A DNA stretch of 64,000 nucleotides from Mycobacterium asiaticum (GTDB lineage Bacteria > Actinomycetota > Actinomycetes > Mycobacteriales > Mycobacteriaceae), in contig NZ_LZLQ01000098.1 in NCBI RefSeq assembly GCF_001673315.1, forward strand, positions 1 through 64,000, in the 5' to 3' direction. Positions 45,975-55,369 of the stretch are shown one piece after another. Below the pieces are notes generated by a model. The model was not told where the DNA came from. It made no database searches and saw nothing but the letters and a program-made list of their open reading frames with translations. The first letter of the stretch is position 1; the number at the start of each line of letters is the position of its first letter. The translations under genes were made by a program, and so were the position numbers.

Positions 45975-47302
45975 GCTTTCACTCCGTCCAACGTCAACAT
46001 GGAGTCGCGGGGGTCGAACGGGCAGCCGCCCGATTCGACGTGGGCGAGGTATTCGTCCCGGAAGTGCTGGATCGACGACATCACCGGGCTGGCAGCACCA
46101 TCACCCAACGCGCAGAACGACTTTCCGAGAATCGCATCCGAAATGTCGAGCAACTTGTCGAGGTCTTCGCGGGTGCCCCGGCCGGTTTCCAGCCGTTCGT
46201 AGATCTTGTCCAGCCAGAAGGTGCCTTCCCGGCACGGTGTGCATTTACCGCATGACTCGTGCCGGTAGAACTCGGTCCAGCGCCGCACCGCCCGCACCAC
46301 GCAGGTCGTTTCGTCGAAGATCTCCAGCGCCCCGGTGCCCAGCATGGAACCTGCAGCGCCGACTCCCTCGTAGTCCAGCGGGATGTCGAGGTGTTCGGCG
46401 GTCAGCAGCGGAGTCGAGGACCCGCCCGGCGTCCAGAATTTGAGCTTGTGCCCGGCCCGGACACCGCCCGCGTAGTCGAGCAACTCGCGCAGCGTGATAC
46501 CCAGCGGAGCTTCGTACTGACCGGGATTGGTGACATGCCCGGACAACGAATAGAGCGTGAAGCCAGGAGATTTCTCGCTACCCATGGAACGGAACCAGTC
46601 GACACCATTGAGGATGATCGGCGGCACGCTGGCGATCGTCTCGACGTTGTTGATCACGGTGGGACAGCCGTAGAGGCCGGCGACGGCCGGGAAGGGCGGC
46701 CGCAGCCGCGGCTGGCCGCGGCGGCCTTCCAGCGAGTCGAGCAGCGCGGTCTCCTCGCCACAGATGTAGGCGCCTGCGCCGGCGTGCACCACCAGCTCCA
46801 GGTCGAAGCCGGAACCGCCGATGTCGCGCCCCAGGTAACCGGCGGCGTAAGCCTCGGCGACGGCGTTCTGCAGGCGACGCAACACTGGCACCACCTCGCC
46901 GCGTACGTAGATGAACGCGTGGCTGGCCCGGATCGCGTAGGAGGCGATGATGACGCCTTCGACGAGCACGTGCGGTGTCGCCAGCATGAGTGGAATGTCT
47001 TTGCAGGTACCAGGTTCGGACTCGTCGGCGTTCACCACCAGGTAATGCGGTTTGGCCGCGGGCCCACTGTCGCCCTGGGGAATGAAGGACCATTTGGTCC
47101 CGGTGGAGAAGCCGGCCCCCCCGCGACCCCGCAACCCGGACGCCTTGACCGTCCCGATCACGTCGTCGGGATCCATGCTCAGGGCTTTCTCCAGGGCGCG
47201 GTAGCCGTCGTGGCGCTGGTAGGTTGCCAACGTCCACGATTCGGGGTCGTCCCAGTAACGACTGATGACCGGGGTCAGCGGGGTGGCGGACGAGCTAGTC
47301 AT
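45971..47302 (-). CDS. nuoF: NADH dehydrogenase I chain F (NADH/FMN)
   Basis: The 443-residue NADH-oxidising subunit. [16 protein letters not shown] binds [24 protein letters not shown] binds FMN, and [15 protein letters not shown] holds the 4Fe-4S cluster N3. The ATG at 47302 overlaps the nuoE end by eight bases. Confidence 0.97.
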   Translation of the reverse strand: MTSSSATPLTPVISRYWDDPESWTLATYQRHDGYRALEKALSMDPDDVIGTVKASGLRGRGGAGFSTGTKWSFIPQGDSGPAAKPHYLVVNADESEPGTCKDIPLMLATPHVLVEGVIIASYAIRASHAFIYVRGEVVPVLRRLQNAVAEAYAAGYLGRDIGGSGFDLELVVHAGAGAYICGEETALLDSLEGRRGQPRLRPPFPAVAGLYGCPTVINNVETIASVPPIILNGVDWFRSMGSEKSPGFTLYSLSGHVTNPGQYEAPLGITLRELLDYAGGVRAGHKLKFWTPGGSSTPLLTAEHLDIPLDYEGVGAAGSMLGTGALEIFDETTCVVRAVRRWTEFYRHESCGKCTPCREGTFWLDKIYERLETGRGTREDLDKLLDISDAILGKSFCALGDGAASPVMSSIQHFRDEYLAHVESGGCPFDPRDSMLTLDGVKA

Positions 47303-48071
47303 CGGTGGACTCCGGGACCTCGGGTGCCTGCATATCGTTTTCCTTCGCCACCCGCAGTCCGGCCAGCGTGGCCGGGCCGGCACCGCCCTGGCCCTCGTCG
47401 GGGCGCTGGTCGGGCAAGCCCGCCAAGATGCGCGAAGTCTCCCGGAACTTGCACAGCGGGGCGCCGCGGCTCGGCGCCAACGGCTCCCCGGAACGCAGCG
47501 AGTCGACGAGTTCCCGGGCCGACGCGGGGGTCTGGTTGTCGTAGAACTCCCAATTGACCATCACCACCGGCGCGTAGTCGCAAGCGGCGTTGCACTCGAT
47601 GTGCTGCAAGGTGACCGTGCCGTCGGAGGTGGTCTGGTCGTTGCCGATACCGAGATGGTCCTTGAGGTCCTCGAATATCGCGTCGCCACCCATCACCGCG
47701 CACAGCGTGTTGGTGCAGACACCGACCAGGTAGTCACCGGTGGGCCCGCGTCGGTACATCGTGTAGAAGCTGGCTACCGCTGACACCTCGGCACCGGTCA
47801 GTCCCAATTGCTGGGAACAGAACTCCAATCCGGCCGGAGTCAGGTAGGAGTCTTCGCCCTGCACCAGGTGCAGCAACGGCAGCAACGCCGATCGGCTGCT
47901 GGGGTACTTGGCGATGATCTCCTTGGCCTCTACCTCCAGCCGCGCCCGGACCTCGTCCGAATACGATTGCGGCGCACCGTCCACCACAAACTGGTTGGGC
48001 TCCTCGGGCGGCGGCCCGAGTCGAATGAACACCCGCTCCCCATTGCTGCTGCCGACGTTGGGAACCGTCAT
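47295..48071 (-). CDS. nuoE: NADH dehydrogenase I chain E (2Fe-2S)
   Basis: A 258-residue thioredoxin-like subunit with cluster N1a: CTNTLC and CNAACDYAP supply the four cysteines. It has a C-terminal extension of about 50 residues. The ATG at 48071 overlaps nuoD by four bases. An in-frame upstream extension lies within nuoD and is not used. Confidence 0.96.
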   Translation of the reverse strand: MTVPNVGSSNGERVFIRLGPPPEEPNQFVVDGAPQSYSDEVRARLEVEAKEIIAKYPSSRSALLPLLHLVQGEDSYLTPAGLEFCSQQLGLTGAEVSAVASFYTMYRRGPTGDYLVGVCTNTLCAVMGGDAIFEDLKDHLGIGNDQTTSDGTVTLQHIECNAACDYAPVVMVNWEFYDNQTPASARELVDSLRSGEPLAPSRGAPLCKFRETSRILAGLPDQRPDEGQGGAGPATLAGLRVAKENDMQAPEVPESTDD

Positions 48072-49399
48072 CGATCCACCCCACCCATGACCGGGTCGAT
48101 GCTGGCGACCGCGGTGATCAAGTCGGCGACCATGCCGCCTTCGCACATCGCGGCGACCGACTGCAGGTTGGTGAACGAGGGATCCCGGTAGTGCACCCGA
48201 TAGGGACGGGTGCCGCCGTCGCTGACCATGTGCACGCCGAGTTCCCCACGGGGCGACTCGACCGCGACGTAAACCTGGCCGGCCGGGACCCGGATGCCCT
48301 CGGTGACCAGCTTGAAATGGTGGATCAGCGCTTCCATCGAGCTGCCCATGATCTTGGCGATGTGCTCCGGGGAGTTACCCATGCCGTCCGGACCCACGTA
48401 AAGGTCCGCGGGCCAAGCGATCTTGCGGTCCTCCACCATGGTGGGACCGGGCCGCAGCTTGTCCAGACACTGTTCGATGATCTTGATCGACTCCCACATC
48501 TCCTTGACACGAATGATGTAGCGCCCGTACGCATCACAACCGTCATCGGTGATGACGTCGAACTCGTAGTTTTCGTAGCCGCAGTAGGGCTCGCTCTTGC
48601 GCAGGTCGTGCGGCAGTCCGGTGGCACGCAGGATCGGACCGGTGATGCCCAGGGCCATGCACCCGGTCAGATCCAGGTATCCGACGTCCTCGGTGCGGGC
48701 CTTCCAGATCGCGTTCTCGTTGAGCAGGTCGCCCATCTCGCGTAGCGGGACGCGCAGTTCGTCAAGTGCGGCCGCGATGTCGTCGACCCCGTTCGGGGGC
48801 AAGTCCTGCGCCAGGCCGCCGGGGCGGATGTAGGCACTGTTCATCCGCAGTCCGGTGATCTTCTCGAACAACGTCAGGACGATCTCACGGCCCCGGAAGC
48901 CGACGAACATTGGCGTCATGGCGCCGAGTTCCATACCGCCGGTGGCCAAAGCCACCAGATGCGACGAGATCCGGTTGAGCTCCATCATCATCACCCGAAT
49001 GATGTTGACCCGCTCCGGGATCTCGTCGGTGATGCCAAGCAGCTTCTCTACCCCCAGGCAGTACGCCGTCTCGTTGAAAAACGGTGCCAGGTAGTCCATT
49101 CTGGTGACGAAGGTGACGCCCTGCGTCCAGTACCGGTACTCGAGGTTCTTCTCGATTCCGGTGTGCAGGTAGCCGATTCCGCACCGCACCTCGGTGACGG
49201 TCTCACCCTCGATCTCGAGAATCAGCCGCAACACCCCGTGGGTGGACGGGTGTTGCGGCCCCATGTTGACGACGATGCGCTCACCGGGATCGGCGTTGCG
49301 GGCCGCGTCGACGACCTTGTCCCAGTCCTGGCCGCCCGCGACGACAAGCGTCTCTGAAGCGCCGGCGCCGTCTTGCGCCGTGGTGGTGGATGTGCTCAT
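48068..49399 (-). CDS. nuoD: NADH dehydrogenase I chain D
   Basis: The 443-residue quinone-site subunit, related to hydrogenase large subunits: [15 protein letters not shown] starts the conserved part; [14 protein letters not shown] and [16 protein letters not shown] lie near the quinone. It couples with nuoC by a one-base overlap (TGATG). Confidence 0.97.
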   Translation of the reverse strand: MSTSTTTAQDGAGASETLVVAGGQDWDKVVDAARNADPGERIVVNMGPQHPSTHGVLRLILEIEGETVTEVRCGIGYLHTGIEKNLEYRYWTQGVTFVTRMDYLAPFFNETAYCLGVEKLLGITDEIPERVNIIRVMMMELNRISSHLVALATGGMELGAMTPMFVGFRGREIVLTLFEKITGLRMNSAYIRPGGLAQDLPPNGVDDIAAALDELRVPLREMGDLLNENAIWKARTEDVGYLDLTGCMALGITGPILRATGLPHDLRKSEPYCGYENYEFDVITDDGCDAYGRYIIRVKEMWESIKIIEQCLDKLRPGPTMVEDRKIAWPADLYVGPDGMGNSPEHIAKIMGSSMEALIHHFKLVTEGIRVPAGQVYVAVESPRGELGVHMVSDGGTRPYRVHYRDPSFTNLQSVAAMCEGGMVADLITAVASIDPVMGGVDR

Positions 49400-50127
49400 C
49401 AGTTATAGCCCCTGCGCTCATCGGGTGGGGGAATCTGCGCGCCCTTGTATTCGACCGGGATGCCGCCCAGCGGGTAGTCCTTGCGCTGCGGGTGCCCTTG
49501 CCAGTCGTCGGGCATCTCGATGCGGGTCAGCGACGGGTGGCCGTCGAAGATGATCCCGAAGAAGTCGTAGGTTTCGCGCTCGTGCCAGTCGTTGGTCGGG
49601 TAGACACCGAACAACGACGGGATGTGTGGATCACTGTCCGGCGCAGACACTTCCAGCCGCAGCCGGCGATTGTGCGTGATCGACTTGAGCGGGTACACCG
49701 CGTGTAGCTCTCGGCCGGTTTCGTTCGGGTAGTGCACCCCGCTGACGCCCAGGCACAACTCGAACCGCAGTTCGGGTTCATCGCGCAGCCGCTGCGCGAC
49801 CTGCGGCAGCAGATCGCGGCGCACATGCAGGCTCAGTTCGTCGCGGAAGACCACGACCTTCTCTATCGCCTCGTCGAATTCGATGTCTTCGCGCGCCAAT
49901 GCCTCGGCCAGCCGGTCGGCGATGTCGTCGAAGTAGCTGCCGTACGGGCGTGGACTCTCGCCGGGCAGCGCGACCTCGCGCACCAGCCGCCCGTATCCGG
50001 AGGTGTCACCGGTGCCGCGCACACCGAACATGCCGCGGCGCACGCTGATCACTTCCTGACCTTCCGGCGGTACGTCTGCCCCCGGCGTGAGGGTTGCGCC
50101 CTGAGGGTCCTTGTCCGGTGAGCTCAT
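49399..50127 (-). CDS. nuoC: NADH dehydrogenase I chain C
   Basis: A 242-residue peripheral-arm subunit (30-kDa type). The signature [18 protein letters not shown] and the C-terminal [16 protein letters not shown] are clear. An N-terminal extension (about 55 residues) is typical of mycobacteria. The ATG at 50127 overlaps nuoB's stop (ATGA); a longer frame upstream is only the shadow of nuoB. Confidence 0.96.
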   Translation of the reverse strand: MSSPDKDPQGATLTPGADVPPEGQEVISVRRGMFGVRGTGDTSGYGRLVREVALPGESPRPYGSYFDDIADRLAEALAREDIEFDEAIEKVVVFRDELSLHVRRDLLPQVAQRLRDEPELRFELCLGVSGVHYPNETGRELHAVYPLKSITHNRRLRLEVSAPDSDPHIPSLFGVYPTNDWHERETYDFFGIIFDGHPSLTRIEMPDDWQGHPQRKDYPLGGIPVEYKGAQIPPPDERRGYN

Positions 50128-50678
50128 CGCAGCAGACCGCGCATCTCGATCGTCGGTCTGGCTGACATCGCGGCTTCTTCGGCCTCGGCGATGGCACGTT
50201 CCCGGTTGACGCCGAGCGGCATCTCCTGAATCTTCTCGTGCAGCTTCAGGATTGCGTACAACAGCATCTCCGGCCGCGGTGGGCACCCGGGCAGGTAGAT
50301 GTCCACCGGCACCACATGGTCCACACCCTGGACGACCGCATAGTTGTTGAACATTCCTCCGGACGAGGCGCACACGCCCATCGCCAAAACCCATTTCGGT
50401 TCGGCCATCTGGTCGTAGATCTGCCGCAGCACCGGCGCCATTTTCTGGCTGACCCGGCCCGCAACGATCATCAGGTCGGCCTGACGGGGTGTCGCCGAGA
50501 AGCGCTCCATCCCGAATCGGGCGATGTCGAATCTCGGCGCCGCGGTCGCCATCATCTCGATTGCGCAGCAGGCCAATCCGAAGGTTGCCGGCCACAACGA
50601 GTTCTTGCGGACATAGCCCGCTACCTTCTCGACGGTCGACAGCAGAATCCCACCGGGTAGCTGTTCTTCGAGTCCCAC
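50124..50678 (-). CDS. nuoB: NADH dehydrogenase I chain B (4Fe-4S N2)
   Basis: A 184-residue subunit that holds cluster N2, next to the quinone. Ligands are the Cys pair in [13 protein letters not shown], the Cys of GVCASSGG and that of [11 protein letters not shown] start at 50678, 8 bp past the nuoA stop. Confidence 0.97.
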   Translation of the reverse strand: MGLEEQLPGGILLSTVEKVAGYVRKNSLWPATFGLACCAIEMMATAAPRFDIARFGMERFSATPRQADLMIVAGRVSQKMAPVLRQIYDQMAEPKWVLAMGVCASSGGMFNNYAVVQGVDHVVPVDIYLPGCPPRPEMLLYAILKLHEKIQEMPLGVNRERAIAEAEEAAMSARPTIEMRGLLR

Positions 50679-50686
50679 GTCCTACC

Positions 50687-51064
50687 TCAATCCCATGTCA
50701 GGCCGCCGCGGCGCCACACGTACGCGTAGGCCACGAACACGGTGAGCATGAATATGACCATCTCGACAAGTGCGAACGTCCCGAGTGAGTTGAAGCTGAC
50801 CGCCCACGGGTACAGGAACACGATTTCAATGTCGAAGACGATGAACAACATTGCGGTCAGGTAGTACTTCACTGGGAAGCGTTGGCCGGTGGGGGCCTTC
50901 GGCCCGCTGAACCCGGTTTCGGTGGGTTCGATGCCACATTCGTAGGCCTCGAGCTTCGACCGGTTGAACCGGCTCGGACCGGTGATGCTTGCCAAGACGA
51001 CTGAGCCCACGGCGAAGGCCGCGGCAATGCCGGCAAGCACCAGGATGGGTATGTAGACGTTCAA
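50687..51064 (-). CDS. nuoA: NADH dehydrogenase I chain A
   Basis: A 125-residue membrane subunit with three helices; the loop [14 protein letters not shown] and [13 protein letters not shown] are the family signatures. It is the first gene of the 14-gene operon. The start is a TTG (51062-51064) at the conserved [11 protein letters not shown], with GGAG about ten bases upstream; no ATG or GTG fits. A rare start at the head of a major operon may limit expression. Confidence 0.93.
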   Translation of the reverse strand: MNVYIPILVLAGIAAAFAVGSVVLASITGPSRFNRSKLEAYECGIEPTETGFSGPKAPTGQRFPVKYYLTAMLFIVFDIEIVFLYPWAVSFNSLGTFALVEMVIFMLTVFVAYAYVWRRGGLTWD

Positions 51065-51402
51065 CTCGCTCTGCTCCGTCGTATGGGCCGCCAGCAGGGC
51101 AGGCGGCATCCGGGCGGTCAACCCAAGGATTGGTGTGACGGACCGGGCTTGTGGGCCGCCACAGTGACCTTCAACATAGTCGCGCGACCGCTCGAGCACA
51201 TGCCCGGGGTCAAGCTCATAGACACGCGGGGATCGCTCGCGAAGCGAAAAGGGTGGCTGACGGCCGTGGCCCGGCGAAATATCATGGATCTGCGCGACGG
51301 CCAGACGGGCGGAGCGCATGTTGTTACTCTTGGCGAGGGTAACTGGACGGTTTTTGCGAGGTCAGCGCAGACACCGACGGCCGATCTGGGAGGACAGGGG
51401 TT
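51065..51402. other. 338-bp intergenic region between nuoA and the PPE52-like gene
   Basis: A divergent control region, the longest gene-free stretch in the window. It must hold the promoter of the nuo operon (leftward) and that of the PPE gene (rightward, with GGGAGGA as its ribosome site near 51389). I see no SigF-type promoter, no long palindrome and only a 5-bp hairpin (TGTGG/CCACA) near 51150. An open frame across it (51083-51406) has poor codon use and was not called. Confidence 0.6.
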
Positions 51403-52662
51403 GTGAGCTTCTTTACGCTGCCGCCAGAGATCAATTCGCTGCGGATGTTTCTCGGCGCGGGTAGCGCGCCGATGCTGGAGGCAGCCGCCGCGTGGGACGG
51501 GTTAGCCGCGGAGCTGGGGACTGCAGCTCAGGCGTTCGGTTCGGTGATCTCCACGTTGGCCGGCCAGGCCTGGCAGGGTCCGGCTGCGCAGGCAATGGCG
51601 GCGGCAGCCGCCCCCTACGCGGGCTGGTTGAGCGCGGCCGCGTCACAGTCTTTCGGAGCCGCCGGGCAGGCGCGGGCCGTGGTCAGCGCGTTCGAAGCGG
51701 CCCGGGCGGGAACCGTTCACCCAGGTGCGGTCGATGCCAACCGCAACGCCTTCGTGCAGCTGGTGATGTCGAACCTCTTCGGGCAGAACGCGCCGTTGAT
51801 TGCGATGGCCGAAAGCATCTACGAGGAGATGTGGGCCGCGGACGTGACCGCGATGGCGGGGTATTACGCGAACGCGGCGGCAGCCGCCGCGCAGGTGGTG
51901 CCGTGGCAGAGCGTCCTGCAGACCTTCCCGGCGCTGGCCGGTGGTGTGGTCAGCGGCCTGAGCGGTATGGCCGGTGGTCAAGCCAGCGGCGCCGGAGGGG
52001 GAGGTGCCGAAGCGGGTGCGCCGCCGGCCGCCGGGGGCGGCGGTGGCGGTGGCGGTGGCGATGGTGCCGCGGCCGCTGGCGGCGGTGGCGGAGGCACTGC
52101 GGGCGGCGTCGGCAGCGCCGACGGCGGATCGGCGCCCATGAGTTACACCAGCGGCTACACCGGTGGCGATGCTGTCGGCACAGCCGATGCGAGCAGCGCC
52201 GGCATGACAACGGCAAACAGCGGAGCGCCCTCCGCCGGCGTCGGCGGCTTCGGCATGATGCCGATGCCGTTGGGCGGCTTGGCCCGCGCCGGTCTGCTCG
52301 GCGACAGCCCATCCATACCGGGGGCCGCCAAGCCCGGGGCCAAGGCCGAGGTAGAAGAAGTCGTCGCGAAGGCGCCTGCGCCGGAAACGGTGGAAACTCC
52401 GGAAGTGGACGTGCCGGCGATGAGCGTGCTGCCGACTGTGGCGCCCGAGATCGCCGCGCAGGCCGCACCGAGCGAAGCCAAGCCCGCCGCCGCACCGACG
52501 ACCGGTTCGGCAATCCCGGCGACGGGCCTTCGTGCGCACGCCGAGGAAGTTTCCGCCGAAGGAGACGAGACGGTGGTCTCGCTGCGACCCAAGATCGCGC
52601 CCGGAGACTTTCATCCCCAAGAGGAGGAAGAAGCTCCGCAGCTGCAGGTCCGGGGCGGCTGA
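51403..52662 (+). CDS. PPE52: PPE-family protein, PPE52-like
   Basis: A 419-residue PPE protein. Residues 1-180 form the PPE domain ([32 protein letters not shown]), closely similar to that of the PPE53-like protein. A glycine-run linker (about 195-235, including nine Gly in a row), then a low-complexity Ala/Pro/Glu tail ending in [15 protein letters not shown]. It has no MPTR repeats. It is divergent from nuoA, as PPE52 (Rv3144c) is in M. tuberculosis. Export by ESX-5 is expected from the family. The GTG start has a GGGAGGA site. Confidence 0.9.
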   Translation: MSFFTLPPEINSLRMFLGAGSAPMLEAAAAWDGLAAELGTAAQAFGSVISTLAGQAWQGPAAQAMAAAAAPYAGWLSAAASQSFGAAGQARAVVSAFEAARAGTVHPGAVDANRNAFVQLVMSNLFGQNAPLIAMAESIYEEMWAADVTAMAGYYANAAAAAAQVVPWQSVLQTFPALAGGVVSGLSGMAGGQASGAGGGGAEAGAPPAAGGGGGGGGGDGAAAAGGGGGGTAGGVGSADGGSAPMSYTSGYTGGDAVGTADASSAGMTTANSGAPSAGVGGFGMMPMPLGGLARAGLLGDSPSIPGAAKPGAKAEVEEVVAKAPAPETVETPEVDVPAMSVLPTVAPEIAAQAAPSEAKPAAAPTTGSAIPATGLRAHAEEVSAEGDETVVSLRPKIAPGDFHPQEEEEAPQLQVRGG

Positions 52663-52669
52663 CCGGTTT

Positions 52670-53071
52670 CTAGTGCGCGGGTGCGCGCAGCAGGTTGAGG
52701 ACGGTCCGGCCGAGCACGATGGGGTCCAGCGGGTGCGGTACGGCAGCTTCGGCGCGTGACCAGCTGGCCAGCCAGGCGTCGTCGGGACGGCCGGTCAGCA
52801 CCAGGATCGGCGGGCAGCTGGACAGCTCGTCCTTAAGCTGCTTGGCGATCCCCATGCCTCCGGTCGGCGTTGCTTCCCCGTCGAGGATGGCCAGGTCGAT
52901 GCCGCCTTCATCCATGGTGCGCACCACCATCGGACCGGTCGCGACCTCGACGTAACTGAGCTCGGGTAGATCCGGATGCAGCCGCTTACCCAGGGCCTGC
53001 ATGACCTGTTCGCGGGTGTGGACGTTGTCGCTGTAGACGAGGATCTTTAGGGCGCTGCTCGAGTCGGGCAC
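52670..53071 (-). CDS. Orphan response-regulator receiver domain, Rv3143-like
   Basis: A 133-residue stand-alone receiver-like protein with no output domain, corresponding to Rv3143 by place. The phosphoacceptor position is kept as Asp64 in LAILDGEA, but only one of the usual acidic pair is present (Asp15 in VYSDN). The conserved lysine is His113 (VPHPLDP where VxKPF is normal). Phosphorylation may be altered or lost. No histidine kinase is adjacent. It lies 15 bp past the YceI gene and could be read from the same transcript. It converges on the PPE52-like gene. Confidence 0.85.
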   Translation of the reverse strand: MPDSSSALKILVYSDNVHTREQVMQALGKRLHPDLPELSYVEVATGPMVVRTMDEGGIDLAILDGEATPTGGMGIAKQLKDELSSCPPILVLTGRPDDAWLASWSRAEAAVPHPLDPIVLGRTVLNLLRAPAH

Positions 53072-53086
53072 GGTGCAGATGTTAAT

Positions 53087-53629
53087 TCACGCGGTGCCGG
53101 CCGAATGCACGAAGACGGTCTCCGCTGACACCGTCACCGTGTCCGACATCACACCGAGCTTGTTCCAGTCCAGGTTGAACAGGGATCGTTTGATCTTGGC
53201 CTTCCCGGAAATTCGTACCGAACCGTCGGCGAGCTCGGTGATCGTCACCGGCAGCTGGACCGGTTCGGTGATGCCTTTGATGGTGAAGCCGGTGTGCAGT
53301 TCCGCGGCTCTGCCGGTGCCGGGTTTGAGGGCACTGACAGCAACGGTGATCTGGGGAAAGCGCTCGGCCTCAAAAAAGTCGGCGGACAGCAGGTGCTTGT
53401 CGCGTTTGCCGATGCCGGTCTGCAACGACGCGACGTCAATGTCGATTCGCCCGGTCACCGCGCCTTTGTCGGCCAGCGTTCCCTCGCCGCGGAACTCGGT
53501 GAACCTGCCCTTGACCGGCACCACGCCCCACATGTTCTTGATCTTGAATTCGATCTTCGAGTTGGCGGGTAGCAGCGTCCATCCGCCGACGGTCTCGGAG
53601 TCGCTAAGCAGTGTTTCCAGTGTCGTCAT
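53087..53629 (-). CDS. YceI-family protein
   Basis: A 180-residue YceI/lipocalin-like protein, a fold that binds polyisoprenoid or other long lipids. NSKIEFKIKNMWGVVPVKGRFTEF (in part) and TGRIDIDVASLQTGIGKRDKHL are family features. There is no signal peptide, so it would be cytoplasmic. It is the last of the run of closely spaced catabolic genes (9 bp after the NTF2-like gene) and may carry the lipophilic substrate or intermediate. Confidence 0.9.
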   Translation of the reverse strand: MTTLETLLSDSETVGGWTLLPANSKIEFKIKNMWGVVPVKGRFTEFRGEGTLADKGAVTGRIDIDVASLQTGIGKRDKHLLSADFFEAERFPQITVAVSALKPGTGRAAELHTGFTIKGITEPVQLPVTITELADGSVRISGKAKIKRSLFNLDWNKLGVMSDTVTVSAETVFVHSAGTA

Positions 53630-53638
53630 CGGTCTCGC

Positions 53639-54034
53639 CTATTCAGTCGCAGAGCCGAGTAGCGGGGCAATCTCGGCGGGGTCGAAGTATTCGTCGATCC
53701 GATTGATAAGACCCTCATTGTCCAACTTGATGACGATACAAACCCGCATCGAGATCGATGGACCAGCGTGGCCGGTCGCGTGCAGCACGTGCTGCTGGAC
53801 GAACCCATTCTCGAAAAGCTGGCGGTCCAGGATTTCGTAGCTGCGTCCGATCGTGGTCGACATGAACCACTCGATCACCCGCAACGCGCGGGCCTTGTCA
53901 TCTGACTTGGTGGGGCCGCGGCCGACCCGCCACACCGTGACGTCGGGGCTCCACATCCGGTCGACGGTTGCCCGGTCGCCCTGCTCGATGGCAGCGAACA
54001 ACCGGTCGGCCGTCTCGGCGATGGAGTGGGACAT
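53639..54034 (-). CDS. NTF2-like (SnoaL-type) protein
   Basis: A 131-residue NTF2-like protein (IAETADRLFAAIEQGDRATVDRMW, in part, and RIDEYFDPAEIAPLL are typical). Such proteins often act as isomerases or hydratases in catabolic gene clusters. AAGGAG lies six bases before the ATG and next to the duplicated 19-bp unit. It lies between the DUF6285-like and YceI genes. Confidence 0.82.
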   Translation of the reverse strand: MSHSIAETADRLFAAIEQGDRATVDRMWSPDVTVWRVGRGPTKSDDKARALRVIEWFMSTTIGRSYEILDRQLFENGFVQQHVLHATGHAGPSISMRVCIVIKLDNEGLINRIDEYFDPAEIAPLLGSATE

Positions 54035-54043
54035 GGGCGCTCC

Positions 54044-54081
54044 TTACTGCTTGTCGTATCCGTTACTGCTTGTCGTATCCG
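54044..54081. repeat. 19-bp perfect tandem duplication at the DUF6285-like stop
   Basis: TTACTGCTTGTCGTATCCG occurs twice (54044-54062, 54063-54081). The right copy encodes the last residues and TAA stop of the DUF6285-like gene; the left copy is non-coding and adjoins the ribosome site of the next gene. Seen directly. Confidence 0.95.
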
Positions 54082-54401
54082 GGGTGCGCCACCGCCAGTC
54101 GATGGCTCACCAGAGTGCGCAGGCAGGGCACGACGACGTCGGCACGCTCGTCCAACTCGCCGTCCCGGATGGCAGCAGCCAGCGCGGCCTCATCGGCGAA
54201 GCCGAGGTCGGACAACGCCGCCCGTACTTCGGTTGCGCCGGAATTCTGCAGTTCCCGTTCGACCATCCGTAAGGCGTTGGCCGCCACCCGGGCGTGAAAG
54301 TTGACCTGACCCGAGGTGGCCTCGCGCACATCGTTTTCCAAGAACTCGGCGACGGCCGCGACCAGTTCGGCCGCAGTGGGCCGGCCGTGCACACCCGTCA
54401 T
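54063..54401 (-). CDS. DUF6285-like small protein
   Basis: A 112-residue all-helical-looking protein (RPTAAELVAAVAEFLENDV, then FHARVAANALRMVEREL) of the kind usually encoded next to an APH-fold phosphotransferase and an acyl-CoA dehydrogenase, as here; I believe this is the DUF6285 family. The function is unknown; an accessory subunit of the phosphotransferase is plausible. The ATG at 54401 overlaps the phosphotransferase stop by four bases. Its 3' end is duplicated. Confidence 0.75.
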   Translation of the reverse strand: MTGVHGRPTAAELVAAVAEFLENDVREATSGQVNFHARVAANALRMVERELQNSGATEVRAALSDLGFADEAALAAAIRDGELDERADVVVPCLRTLVSHRLAVAHPGYDKQ

Positions 54402-55369
54402 GGCTGACTCCCGGCAAGCAGGTCCAGTAGATCCCATTCGTTCTCACACACCCGGCGTCCGATCGTCGCCAGTTCGACCGAGCGCGTCTGCCCGCTCAGG
54501 TGCCGCTCCGCCTGATAGCGGCAGATGACACCCCAGCGCAGGGTCGCCAGCACCAGCCACCAGTGAAACGTCGCCCGATCGACGGTGGTCCCACTGGCCT
54601 CCTCGTAGGCGTGGAGGAAACTGTCGATGCTGCCCAGGCCCCCGGCGCCGTGGCTGGGCGGCGCGCCGAACCGCCAGGCACGCACGCAGAACCAGGCGAG
54701 GTCTTCATAGACCTCGCCCACGTGGACCAGCTCCCAGTCCAGCACGGCGGCAAGCCCGGAGTCGTCGATGATCAGGTTGCCCATCCGAAAGTCACCGTGC
54801 ACCAATACTTCCCGTGTCGGCGGCGGGCGCTGGGCGGCCAACCGACGCAACGCCCACTCAAAAGTGGCGGTGGTGTCGCCCATGTCGTCGAGCTGCTGGC
54901 GCGAATGCTCGATCGCGTCCTCGCGGGTGAGGCCGGGGTCGGTCGCATCGGCGCGGTGGATGGCGGCGATGGCCTGCGCACATTGGCGCAACAGTCGTTC
55001 ACGTGCGGCGGCGGAATCGCCGAGCTGACGATAGATGCGCCGAACGATGGTCTCGCCCTTGATCTCTTCACAGATGAGGAACGGATTGCCCAGTGTCGCA
55101 ACGGAGTCGTCGGCGATGAGGACGTGCGGCACGGGTGCTCCGGCAGCGGCCGCTGCGGCCTGGACCCGTGCCTCCAGTTCCATGCCGGCGTGCACATTGT
55201 CCGGCGGACCGGTGCGCAGGATCAGCGACCGGCGCACCCCGTCGGTGACCGCATCGAAAGCCCAGGTGGTTCGGCTGGCACCCCCGGTGAGGGCGCGCAG
55301 ATTGTCGATGGTCACCTGCGTTTTCAGAACCGACCCCAGCAGCGAGCCGAGGTCCGCTGCCAGCGTCAC
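54398..55369 (-). CDS. APH-fold phosphotransferase
   Basis: A 323-residue kinase-fold protein of the aminoglycoside-phosphotransferase type found with acyl-CoA dehydrogenases (compare the two-domain ACAD10/11). The catalytic loop is VLVHGDFRMGNLII and the metal site AAVLDWELVHVGEVYEDLAWF (in part). Together with the dehydrogenase upstream it fits the 4-hydroxyacyl-CoA route, in which phosphorylation of a hydroxyl precedes elimination. It overlaps both neighbours by four bases. Confidence 0.9.
   Translation of the reverse strand: MTLAADLGSLLGSVLKTQVTIDNLRALTGGASRTTWAFDAVTDGVRRSLILRTGPPDNVHAGMELEARVQAAAAAAGAPVPHVLIADDSVATLGNPFLICEEIKGETIVRRIYRQLGDSAAARERLLRQCAQAIAAIHRADATDPGLTREDAIEHSRQQLDDMGDTTATFEWALRRLAAQRPPPTREVLVHGDFRMGNLIIDDSGLAAVLDWELVHVGEVYEDLAWFCVRAWRFGAPPSHGAGGLGSIDSFLHAYEEASGTTVDRATFHWWLVLATLRWGVICRYQAERHLSGQTRSVELATIGRRVCENEWDLLDLLAGSQP

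Noticed and set aside
51146-51165. TGTGG/CCACA hairpin as an operator for nuo
   Set aside because: Only five base pairs; too short to support a call.
51083-51406. A 107-codon plus-strand frame overlapping the PPE52-like start by four bases
   Set aside because: It has rare codons for this genome, no recognisable protein pattern and no ribosome site, and fills the divergent nuo control region. The GTGA overlap alone is weak evidence.
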